A DNA stretch of 64,000 bases from Azoarcus sp. L1K30 (GTDB taxonomy: Bacteria > Pseudomonadota > Gammaproteobacteria > Burkholderiales > Rhodocyclaceae), in the NCBI RefSeq assembly GCF_018122735.1, contig NZ_JAGRRD010000001.1, positions 2,743,099 through 2,807,098 of the forward strand. Reading direction: 5' to 3'. The position numbers were made by a program, and so were the translations under genes. The notes beneath the pieces are model-generated. The model ran no database searches and was not told the DNA's origin. It worked only from the letters and a program-made list of their open reading frames with translations. Numbering within the stretch: the first letter of the stretch is position 1; every line of letters begins with the position of its first letter. Shown one piece after another: positions 36,498 through 45,090 of the stretch.

Positions 36498-38645
36498 ATG
36501 ACGAATACACGCCAATTGCCGGCTGGGCCGCACAGCCGGCTCACCATCATCGGCGCCGCCTCGGCGCTGGGTGCGCCGCACCCGGGCTCCGCCGATGCCG
36601 CGGAATTTCTTCGCGCCAACGGGCTTCCGGAACGCCTTGCCGGGACCGGCATCCGCAGCACGTGGGCCGATACCCTGTACCCGACCCGCCCCCTGCCCGA
36701 GAACGCCGACATGTCGACACGGATCGCAGCCAATGCGGCGTTTGCGACCCGTCTCGCCGACAGCGTGGCGGCACTCGACCCAACGCTCTTTCCGCTGATC
36801 CTGGGCGGCGATCATGCGGTGGCAGTCGGCACCTGGCGAGGCATTGCCAGGCGGGCCGGCGGCGCACCGGGTCTGATCTGGATCGACGCCCACCTCGACA
36901 GCCATACCGATGCCTCGACGCATTCGGGCAATATCCATGGCATGCCGCTGGCCGCCCTGCTGGGAGACGGCGACCCCAATCTGGTCGGCGTACCCGGACC
37001 GCATCTGGACCCGGCGCGCGTGTGCGTCATCGGCGCGCGGGCGTGGGAGGCCGAGGAACTCGAACGTCTGCAGCAGCTGGGCGTACGCATTTTCGACATG
37101 GATGAGGTCCGCAGCCGCGGCTTGCCGGCGGTGTTCTGTGATGCGCTGTCCATCGTCCGTGGCAATGCCAGCCAGCCCGGGTTCGGCATCAGTCTCGATC
37201 TCGACGCGCTTGATCCGGGCGCGGTTTCGGCCGTCACCTGCCCGGCAGCGGCCGGCCTCGACCCGCAAGCGCTGGCCCAAGTGCTGCTGAGTCTGCGAAC
37301 CTGTGGTGACTTCATCGCCATGGAGATCACCGAATACCGCCCCGATCTCGATACCGACCTGCGCAGCGCCGCCTGGGTGGCGGAATTCGCCTGCGCCGCG
37401 CTCGGTCCCGGCAGCTACTGGCTGCGCGAGAAGGAGCGCCACTTTGGCGCCGCCAACTATGCGCCGCTGCCCGTGGTTTTCAACCGCGGCGAGGGCGTCT
37501 GGCTGTGGGATGTGGAGGGACGACGCTACCTCGACATGATGAGCGCCTATTCGGCGGTGAGTTTCGGCCACGCCCATCCACGCCTGCTGCGGGCACTCGG
37601 GGACCAGGCGCAGCGCCTTGCGCTGACCTCACGCGCGTTTTCCAATGACCGTCTGCCACTCTTCCTGGAACGCCTGTGCGGCCTGTTCGGCTACGAGCGC
37701 GCCCTCCCGGTCAATACCGGCCTCGAAGCCGTGGAGACCGCGCTCAAGGCTGCGCGCAAATGGGCCTACAAGGTCAAGGGCGTCGCACCCGACAAGGCCG
37801 AGATCATCGCCTGCGACGGCAACTTCCATGGTCGCTCGATCACCATCGTCGGATTGTCGTCGAATGCGCAGTATCGTGACGGATTCGGCCCCTTCCCGGC
37901 GGGTCTGCGCCGCATTCCGTTCGGCGATTCAGAGGCGCTCGAGGCAGCCATCACGCCGGACACGGCGGCGTTCCTGGTCGAACCCATCCAGGGCGAGGGT
38001 GGCATCATCGTTCCGCCGCCGGGCTACCTAGCGCGATGTGCGGCGATCTGTCGTCGCCACGATGTGCTGCTGATCGCCGACGAGGTGCAGACCGGGCTCG
38101 GCCGCACCGGCCGCCTGCTCGCCTGTGACCACGACGGCGTCCGCGCGGACGGCCTGATCCTGGGCAAGGCGCTGGGCGGCGGCCTGCTGCCGGTGTCCGC
38201 CTTCCTCGCCGACCGCCGGGTCATGGACGTCTTCCACCCCGGCGACCACGGCTCCACCTTCGGCGGCAATCCGCTCGGCGCGGCGGTGGCGATCGAAGTG
38301 CTGGCATTGTTGGCCGAAGACCGACCGTGGGAACACGCGGAGCGCCTCGGCGAGCAACTCCGTGCCCGCCTCACCGACGCGGACCTGGCCTGCATCCGCG
38401 AGATCCGTGGCCGCGGGCTGCTGATCGGCATTGCCCTCGATCCGGCATACGCCGACGCCGCACAGGTCGCGGAAACGCTCCTGTCGCGCGGCATCGCCAC
38501 CCGCGACACGACCGGCAACGTCATCCGCCTGGCACCGCCACTTGTGATTGACGGCGCCACGCTCGACAACGCGGCAGACACCGTCATCAGTACCCTTTCG
38601 GCCTTCAGCGACGAACGTCCGGCACACGCACGAAAGTCGGCCTGA
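36498..38645 (+). CDS. Arginase-ornithine aminotransferase fusion protein
   Basis: A 715-residue single frame joining two enzymes. Residues about 13-300 are an arginase: GGDHAVAVG, WIDAHLDSHTD and SLDLDALDP supply the two-manganese site residues. Residues about 305-710 are an ornithine-delta-aminotransferase: NYAPLPVVFNRGEGVWLWD, VNTGLEAVETALK, EPIQGEGGIIVPP, DEVQTGLGRTG and the PLP lysine in LGKALGGGLLPVS. Together these convert arginine to urea and ornithine, then ornithine plus 2-oxoglutarate to glutamate semialdehyde and glutamate. GGAGG lies before the ATG at 36498. In most bacteria rocF and rocD are separate genes. No regulator or arginine transporter is adjacent. Confidence 0.92.
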   Translation: MTNTRQLPAGPHSRLTIIGAASALGAPHPGSADAAEFLRANGLPERLAGTGIRSTWADTLYPTRPLPENADMSTRIAANAAFATRLADSVAALDPTLFPLILGGDHAVAVGTWRGIARRAGGAPGLIWIDAHLDSHTDASTHSGNIHGMPLAALLGDGDPNLVGVPGPHLDPARVCVIGARAWEAEELERLQQLGVRIFDMDEVRSRGLPAVFCDALSIVRGNASQPGFGISLDLDALDPGAVSAVTCPAAAGLDPQALAQVLLSLRTCGDFIAMEITEYRPDLDTDLRSAAWVAEFACAALGPGSYWLREKERHFGAANYAPLPVVFNRGEGVWLWDVEGRRYLDMMSAYSAVSFGHAHPRLLRALGDQAQRLALTSRAFSNDRLPLFLERLCGLFGYERALPVNTGLEAVETALKAARKWAYKVKGVAPDKAEIIACDGNFHGRSITIVGLSSNAQYRDGFGPFPAGLRRIPFGDSEALEAAITPDTAAFLVEPIQGEGGIIVPPPGYLARCAAICRRHDVLLIADEVQTGLGRTGRLLACDHDGVRADGLILGKALGGGLLPVSAFLADRRVMDVFHPGDHGSTFGGNPLGAAVAIEVLALLAEDRPWEHAERLGEQLRARLTDADLACIREIRGRGLLIGIALDPAYADAAQVAETLLSRGIATRDTTGNVIRLAPPLVIDGATLDNAADTVISTLSAFSDERPAHARKSA

Positions 38646-38685
38646 CGGTGGTCAGGCATCACCGTACCTGACCAACCCGCTTGCG

Positions 38686-38701
38686 TTTGACCCGGGTCAA
38701 A
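38686..38701. promoter_or_regulatory. FNR/Anr-type box upstream of ubiU
   Basis: TTTGACCCGGGTCAAA is a perfect 16-bp palindrome with core TTGAC-N4-GTCAA, one base per half-site from the FNR consensus TTGAT-N4-ATCAA. Its centre lies 71 bases before the ubiU start. Placing it at -41.5 puts transcription start near 38735, with a weak -10 (CACTAA, 38720-38725). Confidence 0.75.
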
Positions 38702-38758
38702 GCACCCGGGCCGGGGGGCCACTAAGGTGGCGGGGCTTCAAATCCGCCACCCGGGTGC
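38702..38758 (+). other. Three-way-junction-like inverted repeats in the ubiU leader
   Basis: Outer arms GCACCCG (38702-38708) and CGGGTGC (38752-38758) enclose a small GGCC-GGGG-GGCC hairpin (709-720), a linker ACTAA and an 8-bp hairpin GGTGGCGG/CCGCCACC (726-733, 744-751) with loop GGCTTCAAAT. All pairs are perfect. The outer arm ends 6 bases before the ubiU ATG, and no Shine-Dalgarno sequence is visible. If transcription starts at the FNR-predicted site, only part of it is in the RNA, so its meaning is unsettled. Confidence 0.35.
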
Positions 38759-38764
38759 CCTCCA

Positions 38765-39775
38765 ATGAATTCGTCCCAGATCGAGCTCGTCTGCCCTGCC
38801 GGCAGTCTGCCTGCGCTCAAGACCGCCATCGACAACGGCGCAAACTGCGTCTACCTAGGCTTCAAGGACGCCACCAACGCGCGCAACTTCACCGGACTCA
38901 ATTTCGATCCCAAGCAGATGCGTGACGGCATTGCCTATGCACACCAGCGCGGCGGCAAGGTGCTGCTCGCACTCAACACCTATCCACAGGCCGACAACTG
39001 GTCGAGCTGGACCGCAGCGGTGGACCGCGCGGCCGAGATGGGGATCGACGCGGTCATCCTCGCCGACCCCGGCCTCATGGCCTACGCGGCCAGGACCCAT
39101 CCCCAGCTGCGCCTGCATCTGTCGGTGCAGGGCTCGGCCACCAGCTACGAAGCGATCAACTTCTACCACGAACGCTTCGGCATCCAGCGCGCGGTGCTGC
39201 CGCGGGTGCTGTCGCTGCCGCAGGTGGAGCACGTCATTGCCAACACCCCGGTCGAGATCGAGGTATTCGGTTTTGGCGGCCTGTGCGTGATGGTCGAGGG
39301 ACGTTGCGCGCTGTCCGCCTACGCCACCGGCGAATCGCCCAACTGCAACGGCGCCTGCTCGCCCGGCAAGCATGTGCGCTGGGAACAGACACCCAAGGGC
39401 ATGGAAACCCGCCTCAACGGCATCCTCATCGACCGCTTCGCCGACGGTGAGCGGGCCGGCTACCCGACATTGTGCAAGGGCCGCTTCGAGGTCAACGACG
39501 AGACCTATTACGCGATCGAGGAGCCGACCAGTCTGAACACGCTGGAACTGCTGCCCGAACTCGCCCGCATCGGCGTGCGTGCGATCAAGATCGAAGGCCG
39601 CCAGCGCAGCCCGGCCTACGTCACCCAGGTCACCAAGGTATGGCGCGCAGCGCTCGATCAGGTCATGCGTGCGCCCGAAGCATTCAAGGCCCTGCCGGCC
39701 TGGATGGCCGATCTCAATAAGGTGTCCGAGGGCCAGAGCCATACCCTCGGCGCTTACTACCGTCCGTGGAAATGA
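38765..39775 (+). CDS. ubiU: O2-independent ubiquinone biosynthesis protein UbiU (peptidase U32 family)
   Basis: A 336-residue U32-family protein. It starts IELVCPAGSLPALKTAIDNGA and has the U32 signature region EVFGFGGLCVMVEGRCALSAY and the NCNGACSPGKHVRW Cys cluster; together with a later LCKGRF Cys these would bind a 4Fe-4S cluster. UbiU and UbiV form a complex that hydroxylates ubiquinone precursors without O2. It lies 5 bases before ubiV and is followed by ubiT. A perfect FNR-type box upstream fits anaerobic expression. The start codon lacks an evident ribosome-binding site. Confidence 0.94.
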   Translation: MNSSQIELVCPAGSLPALKTAIDNGANCVYLGFKDATNARNFTGLNFDPKQMRDGIAYAHQRGGKVLLALNTYPQADNWSSWTAAVDRAAEMGIDAVILADPGLMAYAARTHPQLRLHLSVQGSATSYEAINFYHERFGIQRAVLPRVLSLPQVEHVIANTPVEIEVFGFGGLCVMVEGRCALSAYATGESPNCNGACSPGKHVRWEQTPKGMETRLNGILIDRFADGERAGYPTLCKGRFEVNDETYYAIEEPTSLNTLELLPELARIGVRAIKIEGRQRSPAYVTQVTKVWRAALDQVMRAPEAFKALPAWMADLNKVSEGQSHTLGAYYRPWK

Positions 39776-39780
39776 TCCCG

Positions 39781-40677
39781 ATGAAACTCTCCCTAGGCCC
39801 CCTGCTGTACTACTGGCCCCGCCAGAGCGTGCTCGACTTCTACGCCGACATCGCCGACAGCTCGGTAGACATCGTGCATCTGGGCGAAACCGTGTGCTCG
39901 CGTCGCCACGAACTGCGTCTGGACGACTGGCTCGAGGTCGCGGCCATGCTCGCCGATGCCGGCAAGGAGGCAGTGCTCTGCACCCAGTCGCTGATCGAAT
40001 CCGAATCCGACCTCAAGCCCCTGCGCCGACTGTGCGCGCAGACACGTTTCCGCGTCGAGGCCAACGACATGGGCGCGGTGCGGCTGCTCGCCGAAGCCGG
40101 CCGTCGCGACTGGATCGCCGGCCCCACACTGAATATCTTCAACCCGCACACCCTCGATCTGATGGTTGATGCCGGCGCAACGCGCTGGGTGGTGGCACCG
40201 GAGATGTCAGGCAGTCAGCTCACGGGATTGCGCAACGCCCGGCCAAGCGCAATCGAGACCGAAGTGTTCGTCTACGGCCGCCTGCCGCTGGCACACTCCG
40301 CACGCTGCTTCACCGCGCGTCACTACAACCTGCAGAAGGACACCTGCGAGTTCCGCTGCCTCGGCATCAGCGACGGACTGCGCCTGAGCACCCGCGACGG
40401 CGAGCCCTTCCTCACCCTCAACGGCGTACAGACGCAGTCGGCACGGGTGCATAACCTGCTCGCCGACCTGCCTTCGCTGGCGAACAGCGCCGAGATCCTG
40501 CGCATCAGCCCACAAGGCAGCCACACCCGCGAGATCGTCGAACTCTTCCGCGCCGCCCTCGACGCCCGTCAAACACCAAAGACCGCTTTCGACGCCAGCC
40601 TGACACTGATGCCCGACGCTCCCTGCAACGGCTTCTGGCATGGCAAGCCGGGCGTCGATCAATTGGTCAGTGCCTGA
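39781..40677 (+). CDS. ubiV: O2-independent ubiquinone biosynthesis protein UbiV (peptidase U32 family)
   Basis: A 298-residue U32-like protein, shorter than UbiU, as is normal. It starts MKLSLGPLLYYWPRQSVLDFYAD, has GETVCSRRHELRLDDW near the N-terminus and HSARCFTARHYNLQKDTCEFRC, whose Cys residues supply the iron-sulphur cluster of the family. The ATG at 39781 is used; the preceding ubiU stop lies 5 bases upstream. It acts with UbiU in anaerobic hydroxylation of ubiquinone precursors. Confidence 0.94.
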   Translation: MKLSLGPLLYYWPRQSVLDFYADIADSSVDIVHLGETVCSRRHELRLDDWLEVAAMLADAGKEAVLCTQSLIESESDLKPLRRLCAQTRFRVEANDMGAVRLLAEAGRRDWIAGPTLNIFNPHTLDLMVDAGATRWVVAPEMSGSQLTGLRNARPSAIETEVFVYGRLPLAHSARCFTARHYNLQKDTCEFRCLGISDGLRLSTRDGEPFLTLNGVQTQSARVHNLLADLPSLANSAEILRISPQGSHTREIVELFRAALDARQTPKTAFDASLTLMPDAPCNGFWHGKPGVDQLVSA

Positions 40678-40688
40678 AGGAAATATCC

Positions 40689-41204
40689 GTGACTCGCACC
40701 CCTGCGTTTCCCGTCCCCCGTCTCTCCCATCTGCTGCCCGGCAGCCTGCGGCAGCGCATCGCGCATCGCCTCGGCGAACTCAAGCTGCCGGCCTTTACCC
40801 TGCCGGCAACGCTCGCACGCGTCGTCGCCCGGCTGCCGCAGCAGCCGCCGGCGCAGGCGCTCGTCGGCGCACTCAACCTCGCGCTCGATCGTGTTCTGCC
40901 CCGCGACCAACTCGAGCCACTGATCGGACGCAAGCTGCGCATGCGCGTGAGCGATGCCGGACTGACCCTGGACTTCACTTTCGACGAGCGTGGATTTCAT
41001 CGCGGCAAAGGCATCTCGACGCCGGACCTCACCCTGTCGGCAACGGCCCGCGACTACCTCGCGCTGGCCTTGCGCGAGGAAGATGCAGACACCCTGTTCT
41101 TCAGTCGTCGTCTCATCATGGAAGGCGACACCGACCTCGGCCTCCTGGTCAAGAACACGCTGGATGCAGTGGACTGGGACGCGCTGCTGGGTCGGCGCGG
41201 CTGA
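40689..41204 (+). CDS. ubiT: Ubiquinone biosynthesis accessory factor UbiT (SCP2 domain)
   Basis: A 171-residue protein whose C-terminal two thirds form an SCP2 sterol-carrier-like lipid-binding domain (LRMRVSDAGLTLDFTFDERGF, DLTLSATARDYLALAL, FFSRRLIMEGDTDLGLLVKN). UbiT binds ubiquinone precursors and is needed with UbiU/UbiV under anaerobiosis. The GTG start at 40689 has AAGGA upstream. It is the third gene of the ubiUVT operon, 11 bases after ubiV. Confidence 0.9.
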   Translation: MTRTPAFPVPRLSHLLPGSLRQRIAHRLGELKLPAFTLPATLARVVARLPQQPPAQALVGALNLALDRVLPRDQLEPLIGRKLRMRVSDAGLTLDFTFDERGFHRGKGISTPDLTLSATARDYLALALREEDADTLFFSRRLIMEGDTDLGLLVKNTLDAVDWDALLGRRG

Positions 41205-41347
41205 GGCGGGTGTCGGTGGTAAGCAAACGCGCCACCGACATCCGCCGCCCTGATTTAGTGCATACAAATTATTGATTAATATGCGCTTGTCTGGTCACGA
41301 GGGCTGCATCAGAATCGCGCCTGATTTTTTCCCGGATCTATTGCGCG

Positions 41348-42493
41348 ATGCCGTATCAAGACAACAGCACACAGCCCTTCTTCCCCACACCCGTCCAGAT
41401 CGGCGGGACTCACCGCTATGTCGTCAATGGCGATGAGGTGACCCTCGAAGCCGAGCTTCATGTGGTCGATCCTGTCGCAGCCGGCTATCTGAACTGGAGC
41501 CTGCAACTATGGGCGGATGAGGTGCTGGTTGCCGATGCCTTCTTCGGCGCGCTCTATCCGGATTCATTCGGTATTGCACGGGTCGGCGCAACGACGGCTG
41601 CAAACCTGCCTGCGGGCACCGGTGAACACAGGATGACGCTGGCGCTTGCCGGCGACGATGGCGCCGGCCTGCAGCGTTTCGACGCGGTCTCCTACCCACG
41701 CCACGAACACTTCCCGCTGCCGCGAATCGAGGGCGCGGTAGCTTACCGGTTCGAAGAGGATCACACCGAAATCAGCGCCGAAAGTGTCCGCAACCCGCGC
41801 CCGGCCGACAACATGAGCGGCTCGCTGGTGCTCGAACTGTGGGCCTTGCCGGCCGCATACCAGGGCGGCGCCTTCAGCGGCATACTGATCGGGAGCGAGT
41901 TCATCGGCGCACTGGCCGGGCAGTCGCAGTGGAACAACATCTGCGCGCGCCTGCCCGCCTGCGAACTGCCCGAAGGCCGCTGGCATCTGGTGCTGATGCT
42001 GCGCGAATGGGTCGGCCATACCTACCTCACCCGCGACTATCGCAACTTCGCACTCATGGTCGATGGCCCACTGCCCGCGCCAAAGGCCGCGCCCGCAGTG
42101 GACGTCGCGGCACAGCCCACGACAGTCGATGAAACTGTTGCTGCATCGACAGAGGCTGCGGAAGCGAAAGCCGACCTGAAGCCTGCGACGAAGGCCGCCC
42201 CGAAGGCGGCAGTGAAGAAAAAGACAGCGGCCGCTGCCTCCGCAACCACTGCGGCAGCCCCTGTCACCGCGGCCAAACGCAACGCCAAGCAGTCGACACC
42301 GGCGCACAAGCTGGCCCGGGTTTCGGTGAATATGGCGAGCGTCAGCGACCTGAGTGCCGTGCGCGGCGTCAACAGCGCCACCGCAGAAGGCATCGTCGCC
42401 GGACGTCCGTGGAAGTCGCTGGACGACCTGATCGCAGTCAAGGGCATCGGTAGCAAGTCCCTCGACAAGCTCAAACCCCTGCTCAAGCTCTGA
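41348..42493 (+). CDS. Tandem beta-sandwich protein with Lys/Ala linker and helix-hairpin-helix
   Basis: A 381-residue protein I cannot name. Two similar segments of about 105 residues (about 12-115 and 125-232) share LNWSLQLWADEVLV / SGSLVLELWALPAAY, then F-G or F-I-G turns and an AGTGEHRMTLALAG / LPEGRWHLVLMLR motif, suggesting duplicated beta-sandwich domains. A Lys/Ala/Thr-rich, histone-H1-like linker (about 240-325) follows. The last 50 residues are a helix-hairpin-helix pair of ComEA type (MASVSDLSAVRGVNSATAEG, LIAVKGIGSKSLDKL). There is no signal peptide, so it is probably cytoplasmic and DNA-binding. An AT-rich promoter-like patch lies at 41255-41285. Confidence 0.7.
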   Translation: MPYQDNSTQPFFPTPVQIGGTHRYVVNGDEVTLEAELHVVDPVAAGYLNWSLQLWADEVLVADAFFGALYPDSFGIARVGATTAANLPAGTGEHRMTLALAGDDGAGLQRFDAVSYPRHEHFPLPRIEGAVAYRFEEDHTEISAESVRNPRPADNMSGSLVLELWALPAAYQGGAFSGILIGSEFIGALAGQSQWNNICARLPACELPEGRWHLVLMLREWVGHTYLTRDYRNFALMVDGPLPAPKAAPAVDVAAQPTTVDETVAASTEAAEAKADLKPATKAAPKAAVKKKTAAAASATTAAAPVTAAKRNAKQSTPAHKLARVSVNMASVSDLSAVRGVNSATAEGIVAGRPWKSLDDLIAVKGIGSKSLDKLKPLLKL

Positions 42494-42629
42494 GGGGAAG
42501 GGCGGGCACACAGGGCGGCGCCCGCCGCACAAGACCACCCGGCCTGAGAATGGCGGAGCTCGCTGCAGGGCAATGCGACGGGCACGAAAGCTGCGTCGGC
42601 ACCATATCAATCTCTCGCAGCGAACCGCC

Positions 42630-43076
42630 ATGAACAAGCTCGACAGCGCCCTGCTCGCCATCCTGATCAAGGATGCACGCGCCTCATTTGCCGACATTGC
42701 CAGACAGCTCGGCATCTCACGCGCTCATGCCCGCACGCGGGTGCAGGCCCTGGTCGAGAGCGGTGTCATCGAACAGTTTTCGGCAGTGGTCAATCCCGAG
42801 AAACTGGGCAAGGTGGTGTCCACCTTCATCGACCTCAAGGTGACCCCGGCACGACTGGAGCCAATCGCCGACGAACTGGCCAGCTGTCCCGAAGTGGTCA
42901 GTCTCTACATCATGAGCGACCTGCAGAGCCTGCACATTCACACCCTGACCGACAGTTACGAAACCTTCGACGCCTTCGTCCGCCTGCGCATCTTCAACCG
43001 CCCCGAGATTCTCTCCGTCGATTGCAAGACCCTGATGTCGCGCGTCAAGAATCGTCGCGGCGGCGCCCGCCTGTAG
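42630..43076 (+). CDS. Lrp/AsnC-family transcriptional regulator
   Basis: A 148-residue Lrp-type regulator: MNKLDSALLAILIKDARASFADIARQLGISRAHARTRV gives the winged helix, and an AsnC/RAM ligand domain follows (VSTFIDLKVTPARLEPIADEL, CPEVVSLYIMSDLQSLHIH). An amino acid or related metabolite is the expected ligand. The ATG at 42630 is chosen because family N-termini begin there. It precedes the TRAP-TauE-GGT operon on the same strand with a 378-base gap and may control it. Confidence 0.86.
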   Translation: MNKLDSALLAILIKDARASFADIARQLGISRAHARTRVQALVESGVIEQFSAVVNPEKLGKVVSTFIDLKVTPARLEPIADELASCPEVVSLYIMSDLQSLHIHTLTDSYETFDAFVRLRIFNRPEILSVDCKTLMSRVKNRRGGARL

Positions 43077-43454
43077 CCCTTCTCGGCGGCAAGGGGGCAG
43101 CCGCTTTCGCCCATTTATGGTGCAGAAAGGCCAGCGCAGTGCATCCAAGCCATTCGACACGCTGCGCTGCCGATGCGTCGACATCCGGTGCCAAATGATC
43201 TTTCGCGCCTTCCGAATGTAATCCGACAGGCCTCGAGCCGGTCACTTGTATACCTGCCAGTTTCATCCCGCGCCCCACTTTGTGCATCGCACCACGCCTG
43301 CAGACCCATCCACCCACATCGATTAAGCCATACAAAACAATCTCTTATAAATAAATCTGAACTGGCACGGCCATTGCTAAACCTGTCTCGAGTCACATTA
43401 CAAATGGCACCTCACCAAGGTGCCCACTCGAAATCCCAACAGGAGCACCTAGCC
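43077..43454 (+). promoter_or_regulatory. Promoter region of the DctPQM-TauE-GGT operon
   Basis: A 378-base stretch with no gene. Its last 130 bases turn AT-rich (TCTTATAAATAAATC at about 43341) just before a consensus sigma-54 promoter at 43363-43378. The upstream part would be where an enhancer-binding protein binds, but no clear inverted repeat was found. Confidence 0.6.
43363..43378 (+). promoter_or_regulatory. Sigma-54 (-24/-12) promoter
   Basis: TGGCACGGCCATTGCT matches TGGCAC-N5-TTGC exactly, with GG and GC separated by the required 10 bases. Transcription should start near 43389, about 65 bases before the dctP-like ATG. It implies an NtrC-family activator, which is not encoded in this window. 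Confidence 0.82.
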
Positions 43455-44537
43455 ATGACCCTGAATCGCCGCAAGTTCCTCACCGGTGCAGCCGTCTCCG
43501 GCGCCATCCTCGGCGCACCTGCCATTGCCAGCGCACAATCGAAAGCCACCTTCAACTGGAAGATGACCAATGCCTATGGCCCGGGGTCGCCCTTCTATGT
43601 TCAGGGACCGGGCAGCCCGACCGACTTCTGCAAGAAGGTCGAGGAGATGTCCGGCGGACGCATGAAGATCCAGCACTTCGCCGCCGGCGAACTGATTCCC
43701 GCACTCGAGGGCTTCGACGCCGTGTCCAAGGGCATGGTCGAGATGAACGCTGCCAACGCCTATTTCTGGGCCGGCAAGATTCCCGCCGCACAGTATTTCA
43801 CCACCGTCCCCTTCGGCATGAACACCCAGGGCATGAACGCCTGGATGTATCACGGCGGCGGCATTGACCTGTGGAACGAGCTCTACGCTGCGCACGGACT
43901 CGTTGCCATGCCCATGGGCAACACCGGCACCCAGATGACGGGCTGGTTCCGCAAACCCATCGAAAAAGTGGCCGACCTCGACGGTCTCAAGATGCGCATC
44001 CCCGGCCTCGCCGGCAAGGTGTATGCCCAGCTCGGTGTGGCCGTGCGTCTGCTCCCGGGTGGCGAGATCTTCCCCGCACTCGAACGGGGGGTGATTGACG
44101 CCGCCGAATTCGTGGGGCCCTACCAGGACCGGCGCATGGGCCTGCACAAAGCAGCCAAGAACTACTACACCACCGGCTGGCACGAACCCACCAACGTCAC
44201 CGAGCTGATGATCAACAAGAAGGCTTGGGAAAGCCTGCCCAAGGACTTGCAGGCCATCGTCAAGGCCGCCGCCGCGGCCTGCAACGTCGAGAGCCACGCC
44301 TGGTGCGAATCGGTGAATGCCGACGCGCTCACCGACCTCGTCACCAACCAGGGCGTGATCGCGCGCCCCCTGCCCAACGACGTCATCCTCAAACTGAAGG
44401 AAGTCACTGCCGACACGCTGGAGAGCCTGGCCAAGGCCGACCCCGACACGCGCAAGGTACACGACGCCTTCATGGCCTTCCGCAAGAAACACGAGTCGTG
44501 GGCCGCCGTCAGCGAAAAGGCCTTCCTGTCGCTGTAA
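43455..44537 (+). CDS. TRAP transporter solute-binding protein (DctP/TakP-like), Tat-exported
   Basis: A 360-residue binding protein with a twin-arginine leader (NRRKFLTGAAVSGAILG, cleavage near ASAQ). GLKMRIPGLAGKVYAQLG, GEIFPALERGVIDAAEFVG and YYTTGWHEPTNVTEL are characteristic of the TakP-like 2-oxoacid branch of the family. AGGAG 9 bases before the ATG at 43455 fixes the start. It heads an operon with DctQ, DctM, a TauE-type exporter and a GGT-like enzyme. The ligand is probably a carboxylate; which one is not determined. Confidence 0.92.
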   Translation: MTLNRRKFLTGAAVSGAILGAPAIASAQSKATFNWKMTNAYGPGSPFYVQGPGSPTDFCKKVEEMSGGRMKIQHFAAGELIPALEGFDAVSKGMVEMNAANAYFWAGKIPAAQYFTTVPFGMNTQGMNAWMYHGGGIDLWNELYAAHGLVAMPMGNTGTQMTGWFRKPIEKVADLDGLKMRIPGLAGKVYAQLGVAVRLLPGGEIFPALERGVIDAAEFVGPYQDRRMGLHKAAKNYYTTGWHEPTNVTELMINKKAWESLPKDLQAIVKAAAAACNVESHAWCESVNADALTDLVTNQGVIARPLPNDVILKLKEVTADTLESLAKADPDTRKVHDAFMAFRKKHESWAAVSEKAFLSL

Positions 44538-44556
44538 GCATGCTCCGGAGATTCTG

Positions 44557-45090
44557 ATGAACAAGCTGCTGAAGCCGCTCGAACTCGCAATTGTCGGGTT
44601 CGGGTGGGTGGCACGGGCTGCGGTCCTGACGCTGGTGTTGATGGTCGCATGCAACGTGTTGCTGCGCTACGTCTTCTCGTGGAGCCCGGTCGCAGCGCAG
44701 GAGCTCGAGTGGCACCTGATCTCGCCAATCGCACTGCTCGGCATGGCCTACGCCGTCTACCACCGCGCGGACGTCCGGGTGGATTTCATCTACGACCGAC
44801 TCGGCGCCAGAAGCCAGGCCGCGATCGACCTTGTCAGCGGGCTGCTCACGCTCGCTATCGGCGTGATCATCGCCTGGCTGGCAGTGCCCTACGTGATGCA
44901 GGCGTACGACATCGGTGAGATCTCACCCGACCCTGGCGGGCTTCCGATGCGCTATCTGGTCAAGGCCTTCATCCCGCTCGGCTTCTCGTTGCTTGCCATT
45001 CAGGGTCTCATCGACACGCTGCGCGCCGCCGCGACGCTGATCAGCGGTGCGCCGCACATCCCGCACGACTCGCTGGAAATACGTACATGA
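44557..45090 (+). CDS. TRAP transporter small permease (DctQ)
   Basis: A 177-residue protein with four membrane helices (about 10-35, 45-65, 88-110 and 130-152) and the DctQ features NVLLRYVFSWSPVAAQELEWHL and YHRADVRVDFIYDRL. It overlaps the next gene by four bases (ATGA), so translation is coupled. It is the small membrane subunit for the binding protein just upstream. Confidence 0.91.
   Translation: MNKLLKPLELAIVGFGWVARAAVLTLVLMVACNVLLRYVFSWSPVAAQELEWHLISPIALLGMAYAVYHRADVRVDFIYDRLGARSQAAIDLVSGLLTLAIGVIIAWLAVPYVMQAYDIGEISPDPGGLPMRYLVKAFIPLGFSLLAIQGLIDTLRAAATLISGAPHIPHDSLEIRT

Noticed and set aside
38726..38751. tRNA-Sec anticodon-arm-like hairpin (loop GGCTTCAAAT)
   Set aside because: No T arm, acceptor stem or CCA follows; coding of ubiU starts 14 bases later. 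Treated only as a leader structure.
41262..41285. Possible FNR box in AT-rich TATTGATTAATATG
   Set aside because: Only one half-site resembles TTGAT; there is no matching ATCAA at the right spacing.
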